Shown one piece after another: positions 8,448 to 17,977 of a DNA stretch of 38,289 nucleotides. Under the pieces are notes generated by a model. It saw only the letters and a program-made list of their open reading frames with translations. It ran no database searches and was not told where the DNA came from. The translations under genes and the position numbers were made by a program. Each line of letters opens with the position of its first letter. Within the stretch, counting starts at the first letter, position 1. Source of the stretch: Saprospiraceae bacterium (lineage in GTDB: Bacteria > Bacteroidota > Bacteroidia > Chitinophagales > Saprospiraceae); the NCBI GenBank assembly GCA_020627825.1, contig JAHDGD010000024.1:1-38289 (forward strand). Reading direction: 5' to 3'.

Positions 8448-8840
8448 ATGTCATTACACGAAAAATTTAAACCTACAAAACCATATTGGATAGATGAAGA
8501 AACTCCATGGGAAGATGTAGCCGAAGGGTTACAAAGACAAATTATGGGCTATGATGACAAAATTATGTTAGTCAAGGCAAAGTTTGAAGTAGGAGCAGTA
8601 GGCGTTTTACATAAACATTATCATTCTCAAGTTACTTATGTTGAAAGTGGAGAATTCGAAATGACAATAGGAGATGATGTACGAATCATCAAAGCTGGAG
8701 ATTCTTATTATATACCACCTCATGAAATGCATGGCTGTGTATGTAAAAAGCCAGGGATTTTGGTTGATATTTTTAGCCCTGCAAGAGAAGATTTTTTAGG
8801 TCATGAACAATTAGACTTGAAAAAATGGCCAGTTCAATAA
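8448..8840 (+). CDS. kdgF: Cupin, KdgF-type enzyme for unsaturated uronates
   Basis: This is a 130-aa single-domain cupin. KdgF proteins speed the conversion of 4,5-unsaturated monouronates, made by alginate or pectin lyases, to the linear ketoaldehyde (DEH or DKI). The metal-site motif is GVLHKHYHSQVTYVESGEF, with His55/His57/His59 and Gln61 as ligand candidates. The second cupin motif AGDSYYIPPHEMHG contributes His95. The Gln-containing set fits KdgF better than the HxH-E pattern of many other cupins. The 3' end overlaps the MFS gene by 16 bp in a different frame, which suggests translational coupling. The neighbouring reductase, KDG kinase and KDPG aldolase support the assignment. The protein has no signal peptide, so it acts in the cytoplasm. 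Confidence 0.85.
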   Translation: MSLHEKFKPTKPYWIDEETPWEDVAEGLQRQIMGYDDKIMLVKAKFEVGAVGVLHKHYHSQVTYVESGEFEMTIGDDVRIIKAGDSYYIPPHEMHGCVCKKPGILVDIFSPAREDFLGHEQLDLKKWPVQ

Positions 8841-10204
8841 GACAGAAAGTAGGAAATTTACGTTGGTGGGTAATTGGCCTGATTGCTCTCGCTACAGTTA
8901 TTAATTATATTGACCGGCAAGCACTTGGTGTTTTGTGGCCTGATATAGCCGAGGATCTTTATCCCAACGAATCGGAAGACGGACGTAAACAAATATATGC
9001 TTGGGTAACAGGAAGCTTTATCTTTTTCTATGCTGGAGGACAGGCCTTGTTTGGTAAAATATTTGATTGGCTAGGTACTCGAATAGGCTTTGCTATTTCT
9101 ATCGGTGTGTGGTCAATTGCTACAGCTCTTCATGCATTTGCAAGAGGAGCATGGTCTTTTGCAATTTTTAGATCGATTCTAGGAATGGCGGAAGCTGGGA
9201 ATTGGCCCGGTGCAGCAAAAGGAAATGCAGAATGGTTCCCATCACATGAAAGAGCATTTGCCCAAGGAATTTTTAATTCAGGTGCTGCAATAGGAGGAAT
9301 TATAGCCATACCTGCCATTGCTTTTATGACCATCTATTTTAATTGGCAAATGATTTTTATTGTGGTTGGATTAGTGGGTTTGTTGTGGCTGATACCTTGG
9401 TTCCTTATAGTTAAAGCTCCACCTAAATATCATCCGAATATAAGTGAAGCTGAAAAGCAATATATTCTAAGTGGCCAGGAAATTCAAGAAGATCAATCAG
9501 AAGTTAACAGTTATAATCCTACAACAGTAGAATTACTTAAGCATAAGGAAAGCTGGGGAGTTATTCTAGCATCTACCGTAATTGATCCTATTTGGTGGCT
9601 TTTCATTGTATGGATTCCAATTTATCTTAATGGAGTTTATGGTATGGATGTCAAAACCATAGGAATATATGGATGGGTTCCCTATGTAGGTGCAATGTTT
9701 GGTGCATGGTTTGGGGGCTTATTAGCCCAAAATCGTATGGCAAAAGGATGGAGTATAAATAAAACAAGAAAGTGGGTAATCACATTAGGATGTTTAATCA
9801 TGTTCCCTTTCTTCTTCTTACTAATAAATCCAGAAAATTTTGCATCTTTTTTTAATACAATTTTTGGAGGACTCGGAAGCAGTTTAGGATTAAATAGCAT
9901 GCAAGCTCCTACCGCTGCAGTAATCATTATGGCAGTGATCTTATTTGGATTTCAAACAGCAATAGGAAACGTTCAAACTTTACCGAGTGATTTATTTAAT
10001 AAAAGCACAGTTGGAACTTTATCCGGTATTGCAGGAATGGGAGCAAAGTTAGGAGCATTTGGGCTCACCATATTAATTCCTATTTTAACAAAAGGAAATA
10101 ATTATGCACCAGCTTTTTTTGTTGGTGCTGGATTAACTATTATTGCGTTATTTGCAATTTGGGTTTTAATACCAAAAGTAAAACCCGTTAAACAATTAAC
10201 ATAA
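8825..10204 (+). CDS. MFS transporter, hexuronate (ACS) type
   Basis: This is a 459-aa protein with about 12 transmembrane segments. It starts WWVIGLIALATVINYIDRQALGVLWP, the signature first helix of the anion:cation symporter/hexuronate transporter group (ExuT-like), and has the usual hydrophilic central loop (about 200-235). The long first periplasmic loop (EDLYPNESEDGRKQ) and the conserved GMAEAGNWPGAAK support the same group. It should carry uronate monomers (DEH or similar) across the inner membrane by proton symport. The start ATG lies inside the 3' end of kdgF (16-bp overlap), and the SDR gene follows after 14 bp, so it is embedded in the catabolic operon. Substrate is inferred from context. 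Confidence 0.9.
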   Translation: MASSIRQKVGNLRWWVIGLIALATVINYIDRQALGVLWPDIAEDLYPNESEDGRKQIYAWVTGSFIFFYAGGQALFGKIFDWLGTRIGFAISIGVWSIATALHAFARGAWSFAIFRSILGMAEAGNWPGAAKGNAEWFPSHERAFAQGIFNSGAAIGGIIAIPAIAFMTIYFNWQMIFIVVGLVGLLWLIPWFLIVKAPPKYHPNISEAEKQYILSGQEIQEDQSEVNSYNPTTVELLKHKESWGVILASTVIDPIWWLFIVWIPIYLNGVYGMDVKTIGIYGWVPYVGAMFGAWFGGLLAQNRMAKGWSINKTRKWVITLGCLIMFPFFFLLINPENFASFFNTIFGGLGSSLGLNSMQAPTAAVIIMAVILFGFQTAIGNVQTLPSDLFNKSTVGTLSGIAGMGAKLGAFGLTILIPILTKGNNYAPAFFVGAGLTIIALFAIWVLIPKVKPVKQLT

Positions 10205-10218
10205 AAACTAGATATAAA

Positions 10219-10980
10219 ATGAAATTACAAGGAAAAATAGCAGTTGTAACTGGTTCAACTAATGGAATAGGGTTTGAAGTAGCAAAGGTGTTGGGTTCTC
10301 AAGGAGCAACTATTGCTTTAAACGGCATTGATCATGATAGAGGAAATCAAAGAACTGAGGAATTAAAAGCGTTAGGCATCAATGCAACATATTTTGGTTT
10401 TGATGTGACAAACGAAGAACTTGTAACTAAGAATATTCAAGCGATAGGCGAAGCACATGGAAAAATTGATATACTCGTAAATAACGCAGGTGGTTTAGGA
10501 GGTAGATCAAGATTCGAAGTGATGACAACTGAGTTTTACAGAAACGTCATGGCGCTTAATCTTGATTCTGTATTTTTTGCTTCAAGAGCTGCAATTCCTT
10601 TTCTCAAAAAAGGAACGGACCCCACAATAATCAATTTCACTTCCAATGCAGGTTGGAATGCAGGAGGTCCAGGGGCTGGTATTTATGGTACTTCTAAAGC
10701 CGGTGTTCATGCCATAACAAGAGCACTTGCAAAAGATCTAGCAGAATATGGGATAAGAGTAAATGCGGTATCTCCTGGAACTATTGATACTGACTTCCAT
10801 AAACAAATAAAATCTACAAAACCGGAAGTATTCAAATCGTGGGCAAATAACATTATGTTAGGTAGACTAGGACAACCACAGGATGTTGCTACAGTTGTAG
10901 CATTTTTAGCTAGTGCAGAAGCGGGATTCATTACTGCTGAAACGATACAGATTGGTGGTGGGCAAGCACTTGGTATATAA
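10219..10980 (+). CDS. SDR-family oxidoreductase, probable DEH reductase
   Basis: This 253-aa classical short-chain dehydrogenase has the cofactor motif TGSTNGIG at 11-18, NNAG at 88-91, the catalytic Ser142 (NFTSNAG) and the Tyr156-x3-Lys160 pair (YGTSK), followed by VNAVSPGTIDTDF. In this position it most likely reduces DEH (4-deoxy-L-erythro-5-hexoseulose uronate) to 2-keto-3-deoxygluconate, as the A1-R/DehR reductases of alginate degraders do. The alternative is a KduD-type step of the pectin route, but no KduI isomerase is present in this cluster, which favours alginate. It lies 14 bp after the MFS gene; an 88-bp gap separates it from the KDG kinase gene. Confidence 0.85.
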   Translation: MKLQGKIAVVTGSTNGIGFEVAKVLGSQGATIALNGIDHDRGNQRTEELKALGINATYFGFDVTNEELVTKNIQAIGEAHGKIDILVNNAGGLGGRSRFEVMTTEFYRNVMALNLDSVFFASRAAIPFLKKGTDPTIINFTSNAGWNAGGPGAGIYGTSKAGVHAITRALAKDLAEYGIRVNAVSPGTIDTDFHKQIKSTKPEVFKSWANNIMLGRLGQPQDVATVVAFLASAEAGFITAETIQIGGGQALGI

Positions 10981-11068
10981 GCCCAGAAAAACCAGATTTA
11001 TATCCTATGAATACGATGTGTTTCAATGTTTAGGCATCATACATCTTAACAATAAAATCTAAATCAAA

Positions 11069-12103
11069 ATGAAAAAAATTGTCACCTTTGGCGAAATCAT
11101 GCTAAGGCTAAGTCCTCCTGGATTTAAACGATTTTCTCAAACTTATTCCTTTGATGTTGTATACGGAGGTGGAGAGAGTAATGTGGCTGTATCTTTAGCC
11201 AATTATGGTATGAATAGTCACTTTATTTCGAGAATTCCACAAAATGATATAGGACAATGTGCCGTAATGGAGTTGAGAAAAAGAGGTGTTCATACCGATA
11301 ATATCTTAAGAGAAGGGGAACGTCTCGGTATTTATTTTCTTGAGACAGGAGCCGTAAGTAGAGGAAGTAAAGTTATTTATGATCGTGCACATTCTGCGAT
11401 GTCTACCATACAAGCTGGCATGATCAATTGGGAAGAAATATTCAAAGATGCAGATTGGTTCCATTGGACAGGAATCACCCCTGCCCTATCCCAAGGTGCT
11501 GCAGATGCATGTCTTGAAGCCATAAAAACTGCTAATAAAATGGGAGTTACTGTTTCTACTGACTTAAACTACAGAAAGAAACTATGGAAATATGGAAAAA
11601 AGCCAAGTGAAGTAATGCCAGCACTCGTAGAAGGCTGCGATATCATTTTGGGTAATGAAGAAGATGCTGAAAAGCATTTTGGATTACATCCTGAAAATGT
11701 AGATGTTACACATGGTCATTCAGTTGATGGTCAAGCGTATGCTTCTGTTTTAAAACAACTTATGGAGATGTTTCCACGAGCAAAAAAAGTAATCACAACA
11801 TTAAGAGGTTCTATATCTGCTTCTCACAATACATGGACTGGGGTTTTATATGATGGTAATGAATTGTTTCAAGCAGAATCTTATGATATTACACATATTG
11901 TAGATCGTGTAGGAGGAGGAGATAGTTTTATGGCCGGATTGATTTATGGCTTGATGAGTTATGATAATGACCTTGATGCCTTAAATTTTGCGGTGGCTGC
12001 TTCTTGTTTAAAACATACGATAAAAGGTGATGCAAATTTAGTGACCGTAGAAGAGGTGGAAAAATTAATGAGTGGAGATAAAAGTGGCCGTGTTTCAAGA
12101 TAA
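11069..12103 (+). CDS. kdgK: 2-keto-3-deoxygluconate kinase (PfkB family)
   Basis: KDG kinase phosphorylates KDG to 2-keto-3-deoxy-6-phosphogluconate with ATP. The 344-aa protein has the N-terminal ribokinase-fold substrate region VVYGGGESNVAVSLANYG (about 30-47) and the C-terminal PfkB signature DRVGGGDSFMAGLIYG, with catalytic Asp285 in GGGD (282-285). The stretch STDLNYRKKLW (about 163-173) is typical of KDG kinases. The length fits the Bacteroidota subgroup, slightly longer than the E. coli enzyme. The aldolase gene starts 5 bp after its stop, so the two are co-translated and catalyse consecutive steps. Confidence 0.93.
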   Translation: MKKIVTFGEIMLRLSPPGFKRFSQTYSFDVVYGGGESNVAVSLANYGMNSHFISRIPQNDIGQCAVMELRKRGVHTDNILREGERLGIYFLETGAVSRGSKVIYDRAHSAMSTIQAGMINWEEIFKDADWFHWTGITPALSQGAADACLEAIKTANKMGVTVSTDLNYRKKLWKYGKKPSEVMPALVEGCDIILGNEEDAEKHFGLHPENVDVTHGHSVDGQAYASVLKQLMEMFPRAKKVITTLRGSISASHNTWTGVLYDGNELFQAESYDITHIVDRVGGGDSFMAGLIYGLMSYDNDLDALNFAVAASCLKHTIKGDANLVTVEEVEKLMSGDKSGRVSR

Positions 12104-12108
12104 CAATT

Positions 12109-12771
12109 ATGGATAGAATTTCAATAGTACAAACAATGAAAGATCAAGGGATGGTCCCTTTATTTTTTCATTCCGATATCGAAGTTTGCAAGAAAGTTGT
12201 AAAAGCATGCTATGACGGTGGTTCAAGATTATTGGAATTTACTAATAGGGGCGTTTTTGCACATACTATATTTGCCGAGTTGAGTGCTTATTGTAGAGCC
12301 GAATTACCTGGTATGTTATTGGGTGTAGGTTCCATTACCGACGCTGCAGCTGCATCATTGTATATGATGAATGGTGCTAGCTTTGTTGTTACACCCGCTT
12401 TCAGAGAAGATATCGCTAGAGTGTGCAATAGACGAAAAGTTGCATGGATGCCAGGATGTGGTTCCTTAACAGAAATATGTCAAGCTGAAGAACTTGGTTG
12501 TGAAGTCGTAAAATTATTTCCTGGAAGTGTTTATGGGCCGAATTTTATAAAATCAGTGCGAGGACCGCAACCTTGGACTGAAATTATGCCAACAGGAGGT
12601 GTTTCACCAGATGAAGACAACTTAAAGTCGTGGTTTGATGCAGGAGTAATTTGTGTAGGAATGGGATCTAAGTTACTATCTAAAACACTCATTGCAGAAG
12701 AAAAATATAGTGAAATCACTACTTTAGTAGCACAAACACTTGATCTTATTCAAAAGATAAAAAAACAATAG
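12109..12771 (+). CDS. kdgA: KDPG aldolase (2-dehydro-3-deoxy-phosphogluconate aldolase)
   Basis: This enzyme splits KDPG to pyruvate and glyceraldehyde-3-phosphate, the last step of the pathway encoded here. The 220-aa protein is a TIM barrel of the KDPG/KHG aldolase family. The Schiff-base lysine is Lys135 in EVVKLFPGS, and Glu43 in LLEFTNRG matches the catalytic glutamate of the family. The phosphate-binding loop is MPTGGVSPD (about 160-168). It is the last gene of the locus and the next gene on the same strand begins 60 bp later. The same family also includes KHG aldolase activity (eda). Confidence 0.93.
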   Translation: MDRISIVQTMKDQGMVPLFFHSDIEVCKKVVKACYDGGSRLLEFTNRGVFAHTIFAELSAYCRAELPGMLLGVGSITDAAAASLYMMNGASFVVTPAFREDIARVCNRRKVAWMPGCGSLTEICQAEELGCEVVKLFPGSVYGPNFIKSVRGPQPWTEIMPTGGVSPDEDNLKSWFDAGVICVGMGSKLLSKTLIAEEKYSEITTLVAQTLDLIQKIKKQ

Positions 12772-12831
12772 TTAATCAGATCGATATTCTGCTTTCAATA
12801 ATTTTATACCTTTAATCTATAAAGATTTGTT

Positions 12832-13554
12832 ATGAAGCAGCTTTCAATACTCTTTTCTTCTATTTCCAATGGTATTGCAAGTATTTCGAAATATAAGTTT
12901 TTTCGATATGTTCTATATTCTGGCTTGGTAGCCGTATTGACGTTTCTTTTTATAGGAACTTTAAGCTGGTTTTTTGGTGGAGCAATAGGAGATGTATTAA
13001 TCAATTTCATTCCATGGATAGGCGAACGAGACGGTTCCTTCGGAAAATGGACAGGTCGAATAGTCAGCTTTGGTCTTACATTGATCGTATTTAAGTATAT
13101 CTTATTGATAGCAACTGGGCCATTAATGAGTAAAGTCAGTGAAAGAATTGAGTCCTATTATGCTCCTCATCTAAGACAAAAAAAACTAAATATTGCACAA
13201 TCGATAAATAGAGGCATCATGTTCTCTCTTCGCAGTTTATGCTTAGAGCTTCTGCTTACTGCACTCGTAAGTCTACTAAGCTTCATTCCATTTCTCGCTG
13301 TTATAAGCATTCCTTTATTATTCTTGATCCAATCTTATTTTGCTGGATCTGGAGCCATGGATCTTACCCTGGAACGCTTTTACACCATCAGAGAGTCAGC
13401 GTCCTTTTGTAGGCAGAATTTTTTATTACCAACTGTGTACGGGGCTCTTTTTCTAGGCTTATTCTTTATCCCGATTGTAGGCTTATTCATCTCTCCTATT
13501 TTTAGTACAGCTTGCTCGAGTTATGGTGTATTGTCTATCTTAAAGAAAAATTAA
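12832..13554 (+). CDS. EI24/CysZ-like integral membrane protein
   Basis: This 240-aa protein has about four strongly hydrophobic segments (near 27-52, 80-97, 130-165 and 200-228). The pattern with TGPLMSKVSERIE and YFAGSGAMDLTLERF fits the EI24 domain family, which includes the sulfate permease CysZ. In E. coli CysZ takes up sulfate for cysteine synthesis; no sulfur genes are adjacent here, so the substrate is open. It follows the KDPG aldolase by 60 bp, close enough to be read through, but its function looks unrelated. It is convergent with the glycosyltransferase, and the 210-bp gap between them holds repeat B copy 1. Confidence 0.75.
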   Translation: MKQLSILFSSISNGIASISKYKFFRYVLYSGLVAVLTFLFIGTLSWFFGGAIGDVLINFIPWIGERDGSFGKWTGRIVSFGLTLIVFKYILLIATGPLMSKVSERIESYYAPHLRQKKLNIAQSINRGIMFSLRSLCLELLLTALVSLLSFIPFLAVISIPLLFLIQSYFAGSGAMDLTLERFYTIRESASFCRQNFLLPTVYGALFLGLFFIPIVGLFISPIFSTACSSYGVLSILKKN

Positions 13555-13575
13555 GTTTAACCAGAATTATACATC

Positions 13576-13730
13576 AAAGCTTTATTATGAGGACTGAATA
13601 TACTATAAAATTCAGGCGATTTGGAAGATTGATCATATCCTTGCTATTGTTAATCTGAAAACGACAACGAAGCGTTGATTTTGACGTAGTTTATGCCCGT
13701 AAAAGACTGTCTATTGGATATTTCGGGTTT
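13576..13730 (+). repeat. Dispersed repeat B, copy 1
   Basis: About 155 bp, similar over its whole length to the reverse complement of 19768-19920. Shared exact runs include TTGGAAGATTGATCAT and GAAGCGTTGATTTTGACG. It lies between the convergent EI24-like and glycosyltransferase genes. No open frame or obvious terminal inverted repeat was seen. Confidence 0.85.
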
Positions 13731-13764
13731 AAACAAGAAAAAGGAATGGCCAACCAGAATTTGT

Positions 13765-14832
13765 TTATAATATTTTATTTAGATTTTCTTTTTCGTTTTC
13801 CCAGTGCCACACCTTTTTAGCTTTTTCGCATTGAGCTACTAACTGCTGATATTTTGATTGATCATTCAAAATATAGTGAATTTTATGCCTTAATTCATTG
13901 ACTTCAAGTTCTTCAAGTAATACAGATACTTCGAATTGTCTATTTAATCTTCTATAAACTGGAAAATCCATAGAAACAGAAGGGATGGACAACATGACAT
14001 AATCAAAGAATTTATTGGCTAAGGAGTAGTAATAATTTAGGCTTTCGCCCAAAAGTAAATTAAACCCAAGTAATGCTTTGGGGCTTAAAGTTTGTAATTC
14101 TTCATAAGTTAACATTCCTAAAAACTGAACATTGGATATTTTTTTATCATTAGCACGTTGTTCTAATTCTTTCCTTAGTGGACCATCTCCTACTAACATG
14201 AGTGAATAGGAAGGAAAAAACTGCATAACATCAATTAATTCTTCCAATCCTCTGCCTGTATTCAGCGCTCCTTGATACAGAAACAGTTTGTCTTTACTGA
14301 TGGGATTCATTTCTTTGAAGACTGGTGTATTGCGCACCACCAAGAAAGAACATTGATACTTTTGTTCAAAAATATCAGCAAGTTCTTTATTTACTGTAAT
14401 ACAATACTGTGCTAAAGGAACTCCGAGATTTTCGATCCTGTGCCACACTTTTTGGACGAAAGTCCGTCCTTTTAATTCTGGCAACTCTGTAAAATATTCA
14501 TGTGCATCAAAAACATACGATTGCTTTTTTAATTTATGTAAAAGATAAGCTGGAAAAAGCGTATCCAAATCAACAGCATATACCATATCTATTTTTCGAA
14601 ACGCTAAGTATAAAAACAACCTCAAATTAAATTCAGCGTAAAAAAGAAATCCTTTTTTAAAAATAGACCGCAATCTCTTTTGTTGAAAGTTTCTTTCTTG
14701 AAGAATTGGCGGATTTCTTGTGTTTGAGCCTACAATAAGAACTTCATGGTTCTCAGCAAAGTGATCAGCAATTTTAAGCATACGTTGATCATAACTGATG
14801 TTATTCGTAATTGTAATTACAATACGTTTCAT
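13765..14832 (-). CDS. GT4-type glycosyltransferase
   Basis: This 355-aa cytoplasmic protein has the two-domain layout of GT-B glycosyltransferases. The N-terminal Rossmann half ([37 protein letters not shown]) includes [15 protein letters not shown]. The C-terminal half has [35 protein letters not shown] and [13 protein letters not shown], the nucleotide-sugar-binding pattern of family GT4. The expected E-x7-E region is replaced by [28 protein letters not shown], as in several Bacteroidota relatives. Donor and acceptor cannot be read from sequence; cell-surface polysaccharide is likely. Its ATG overlaps the TGA of recQ (ATGA), so it is translated by coupling to recQ. Confidence 0.85.
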   Translation of the reverse strand: MKRIVITITNNISYDQRMLKIADHFAENHEVLIVGSNTRNPPILQERNFQQKRLRSIFKKGFLFYAEFNLRLFLYLAFRKIDMVYAVDLDTLFPAYLLHKLKKQSYVFDAHEYFTELPELKGRTFVQKVWHRIENLGVPLAQYCITVNKELADIFEQKYQCSFLVVRNTPVFKEMNPISKDKLFLYQGALNTGRGLEELIDVMQFFPSYSLMLVGDGPLRKELEQRANDKKISNVQFLGMLTYEELQTLSPKALLGFNLLLGESLNYYYSLANKFFDYVMLSIPSVSMDFPVYRRLNRQFEVSVLLEELEVNELRHKIHYILNDQSKYQQLVAQCEKAKKVWHWENEKENLNKIL

Positions 14833-16733
14833 ACATATTGTATTTTTCTATTTTCAACTTTAACTACCCCTTCATTTTCTAAATATTTAATCATCGCCAA
14901 CACTTTTTGCCTTTTATTGAAAGGCCACCAATACAATACATTGATGAGTTGAACTTTTCCTTTTAGTTTCTTTTGTAAATACGCTTGTAATGCAATAACA
15001 TCTGATGTTGTAAATGAGCGATCATATGCATTCTTACAATAATCACATCGTCCACATTTTTGGGGAGCCTTTTCACCGAAATATTGAAGAATCTCTCTTT
15101 CTCTGCATTTTTGCTCTGTGACATACGATAAGATATGATGGACTTTACTTAATCTATTCTCATTCAGTTGCGTTAATTTCTTGTAATCAATAGGCAAAGA
15201 CTTTGCTTCGTATCTCTTTTGTAAAAAGTGAATTTGAGGTGTAGAACTTCTCTGAATGTATTGACCTACTTCTAGAGTGTTTATCAATTCCAAATGTTGA
15301 ATCACAGTTTTATAGTCCGTATGTGCTAAACGCATTAATTTTTCTTCGCTAATCTTGACAGGAAAATTAAAAAGTCCCTCATAATTACGTAATAGAACCA
15401 ATAAGAATGCGTATAATGTCTTATTTGATTGATTTCTGATTAAATGTTCTTTAGAAACATGAAATTGTAGGGTACTTGGTTTAAAAAATGAATCCGTAAT
15501 GAATATAAAACCATAATCCATCAGTACTTTTAATGCACTAATAATGGTAAATAAAGGTAGACCGCAAAATTCAGCAAATGCATTGAGATCGAAATCAAAT
15601 TGCTCATCTTTACCACCTTCGAGTGGAATATGAAAATATAGATGTAGTTTTTCGTAAATAGTATTTAATTGTTTGTGGTCTACATTTGTTAACAACACAT
15701 TACTTTCGCTTGTTTCAACATCTTTATCATCATATAATAAAATGGCGTATGCTTGTTCGCCATCTCTACCTGCTCTACCTGCTTCTTGATAATACTCTTC
15801 GATACTTGAAGGTATGTCCAAATGTAACACCCATCTCACATCCGATTTATCTATCCCCATTCCGAAAGCATTAGTACTGACCATAATGGTTGTATTTCCT
15901 GTAGTCCAGTCTGTTTGTTTTTGATTTCGTATTTCGTAAGAAAGCCCTGCATGATAAAAATCTACACTCAATCCTTCCTTTCTCAGAATTGCTGTAACCT
16001 GTTCACATTTCTTTCGATTTCGGGCATATATAATTCCAGCACCTTTGAGGTTCCTAAGTATAAATATTAATTCTTCCTTTTTGGAAGTACTTTTTATGAT
16101 GCTATAGGAGAGATTTTCTTTTGCAAATGATTTTTTAAATACTTTAGCATCCGCTAAATCTAGATACGTTCTTATGTCATTTAATGTTCTATGAGTAGCA
16201 GTAGCAGTTAAAGCTATTACAGGTATCTCAGGAAAGTATTCTTTCAGCACATTCAATGTGAGATAAGATGGCCTGAAATCATGTCCCCACTGAGAGATAC
16301 AATGTGCTTCATCAATAGCAATTAGTCCGGGATTCAAGCGATCTTTTCGTGCTTTAAAAAGTTCTGTGTGAATCCGTTCAGGAGAAATATATAGGAAATC
16401 ATAAGCGCCATAAATCGCATTTTCAAGTTCTCTATCAATATCCGCTTTATGCATCCCGGAATGGAGACAAATAGCTGATACACCTCTTTTTTTTAATTGT
16501 TCAACTTGATCGACCATAAGAGCCACCAACGGAGTTATTACAAGAGTAATGCCTTTCATTAACAACCCAGACACTTGATAACATAATGATTTACCCGCAC
16601 CAGTTGGCAATAGAGCAATACAATCCTTTCCAGAACAAATATGGTCTATAATTTCAGCTTGGGGTGTTCTAAACTTACTATATCCCCAGTATTTCTCTAA
16701 TATCTTGAATTTATCTTCCAGCCTTATAGATTT
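14829..16733 (-). CDS. recQ: RecQ-family ATP-dependent DNA helicase, start codon unclear
   Basis: RecQ is a 3'-5' DNA helicase of recombination and repair. The open frame runs from a TAA at 16734-16736 to the stop at 14829 (634 codons). Helicase motif 0 is [21 protein letters not shown], motif I is PTGAGKS, motif II is IDEAHC, motif III is ALTATA, and motif VI is [11 protein letters not shown]. After a winged-helix-like region, four cysteines (CREREI...KCGRCDYC) near the C-terminus form a late zinc site, the arrangement of the shorter Bacteroidota RecQ group; no HRDC domain is seen. No ATG, GTG or TTG precedes motif 0: the first in-frame TTG (16610) lies inside motif I. CTG at 16721 or ATA at 16727 are the nearest candidates, so the coordinates give the maximal frame. 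It overlaps the GT4 gene by 4 bp. Confidence 0.9.
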   Translation of the reverse strand, partial: KSIRLEDKFKILEKYWGYSKFRTPQAEIIDHICSGKDCIALLPTGAGKSLCYQVSGLLMKGITLVITPLVALMVDQVEQLKKRGVSAICLHSGMHKADIDRELENAIYGAYDFLYISPERIHTELFKARKDRLNPGLIAIDEAHCISQWGHDFRPSYLTLNVLKEYFPEIPVIALTATATHRTLNDIRTYLDLADAKVFKKSFAKENLSYSIIKSTSKKEELIFILRNLKGAGIIYARNRKKCEQVTAILRKEGLSVDFYHAGLSYEIRNQKQTDWTTGNTTIMVSTNAFGMGIDKSDVRWVLHLDIPSSIEEYYQEAGRAGRDGEQAYAILLYDDKDVETSESNVLLTNVDHKQLNTIYEKLHLYFHIPLEGGKDEQFDFDLNAFAEFCGLPLFTIISALKVLMDYGFIFITDSFFKPSTLQFHVSKEHLIRNQSNKTLYAFLLVLLRNYEGLFNFPVKISEEKLMRLAHTDYKTVIQHLELINTLEVGQYIQRSSTPQIHFLQKRYEAKSLPIDYKKLTQLNENRLSKVHHILSYVTEQKCREREILQYFGEKAPQKCGRCDYCKNAYDRSFTTSDVIALQAYLQKKLKGKVQLINVLYWWPFNKRQKVLAMIKYLENEGVVKVENRKIQYV

Positions 16734-16737
16734 TTAA

Positions 16738-16766
16738 CAAAGATAGAAAGATGCAATGGATTACAA
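16738..16766 (-). promoter_or_regulatory. Promoter of recQ
   Basis: On the minus strand, TTG, an 18-bp spacer and TATCTTTG (16738-16745) match the Bacteroidota promoter consensus. The predicted transcription start falls near 16732, where the recQ frame opens, so the mRNA would have almost no leader before the candidate non-ATG starts. Confidence 0.5.
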
Positions 16767-16782
16767 GAACTATCAACTATGC

Positions 16783-17655
16783 CTAAAACTTAGGGCATTT
16801 TACTCTCCCCTTTCTTCCCCCTCTGAATTGCTTTGCGCCATTATTTTTAGAAATACCAACAAAGGCATACGATATACCTACGACTCCAGTCGCATAATAA
16901 TCATTGACTGTAGCTCCACCTCTGATCTGACCAGGTTCTACAGATTCTCCACTTCGATTACTTAAAAGTACTGCAAGTTCACCAGCGCCTTCTGACAATA
17001 GGATTTCATCACCTGGATAGACTGTGCTTACATCATCTAAATAATCGGTGAACGTCCAACGAAATATGAGTTCAGCATGTGCTGTTATGCCTTCTGCCAA
17101 TTTCACCCGAACACCCCCTCCAAAAGGAATATTGACTTGTACAAGATTATACTTAGGGTTATTCGGTGCAAAAGAAGTTCCTTGCCCTTCTGTGCCTAAC
17201 GGTTGTAATCTCACTTTTACCCCATCAAGCTCTGTTGTAGGATCGAATCTAAAAACACCTATTCCAGCAGCAACATAAGGTGCAAAATGATACTCCGAAA
17301 TATTGGAAAGGTAAGGTAGAATATTAATTTCAAGAAGAGCATTTCCTTCAAAAATATTGGATGAAAAAGACAAATTTCGTCTTACAAGCGATGGGGATTG
17401 ATTTAAAGCATCTTTTCCAGAAACTGTTGCATAATTAAATCCACCTCTTAATGCAACAAATGGATTCATGGTATACCGTGCGAACAAACCTCCAGAAAAA
17501 TGCGATTGTGCAATAACAGGTCCAACATTGGAAGGAGATAAATCACCAGAGTAATTAGACAGTCCTATATGTCCACCTATTTCTGTATATCCTTGACCAT
17601 AGGAAATGGAAAGCGTAAGAAAAAAAGAAATCAAAGTTAATACACACTTATTCAT
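16783..17655 (-). CDS. DUF6089-type outer-membrane beta-barrel protein
   Basis: This 290-aa protein has a signal peptide of about 20 residues (ending SYGQ) and then alternating strands typical of an eight-stranded OmpA-like barrel. It starts GYTEIGGHIGLSNYSGDLSP, with FSGGLFARYTMNPFVALRGGFNYATVSG and PYVAAGIGVFRFDP following. This strand order, the NYSGDL motif and the length fit the DUF6089 family, which is common in Bacteroidota and often described as PorT-like. The C-terminal tail (GAKQFRGGRKGRVKCPKF) is basic, as in many family members. Function unknown. It is upstream of recQ on the same strand but recQ has its own promoter. Confidence 0.8.
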   Translation of the reverse strand: MNKCVLTLISFFLTLSISYGQGYTEIGGHIGLSNYSGDLSPSNVGPVIAQSHFSGGLFARYTMNPFVALRGGFNYATVSGKDALNQSPSLVRRNLSFSSNIFEGNALLEINILPYLSNISEYHFAPYVAAGIGVFRFDPTTELDGVKVRLQPLGTEGQGTSFAPNNPKYNLVQVNIPFGGGVRVKLAEGITAHAELIFRWTFTDYLDDVSTVYPGDEILLSEGAGELAVLLSNRSGESVEPGQIRGGATVNDYYATGVVGISYAFVGISKNNGAKQFRGGRKGRVKCPKF

Positions 17656-17829
17656 ATAGAAACATATTAGAACAAAATTACATATAAAAAGTATAATTTA
17701 ATAATCTTATTTTGGATTGTTTTTAATTTAACAGGAGAAAAATCAGGTGTATGTATTGGAATCACATGAAATCATAACGCTCCATATTAAGAATTAAGTA
17801 TATAAGATCAAACCGGAGCTAAAAAAAAA

Positions 17830-17846
17830 TTGGGCTTAAAGCCCAA
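17830..17846. repeat. Near-loopless palindrome, family A (copy 2)
   Basis: TTGGGCTT and AAGCCCAA are separated by one A, flanked by A-runs on both sides. It lies in the 322-bp gap between the divergent DUF6089 and subtilase genes, again not at a gene's 3' end. Apart from this and the -7 box at 17949, nothing else was recognised in the gap. Confidence 0.7.
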
Positions 17847-17948
17847 AAAACTTAAAAAAATAAAGCAAATAGAACACAAAAAGGTAAAAAATAATAAAAC
17901 AGGAAGAGTAAATCAATTAAGAGTTATTAAAGAAGTAATAAATTATAG

Positions 17949-17956
17949 TACATTTG
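17949..17956 (+). promoter_or_regulatory. -7 promoter box of the subtilase gene
   Basis: TACATTTG is a perfect TAnnTTTG match 21 bp ahead of the ATG at 17978. No clear TTTG was found at the usual -33 distance. Predicted transcription start is near 17962. Confidence 0.45.
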
Positions 17957-17977
17957 ACGAAATAAATATTAAAAAAA

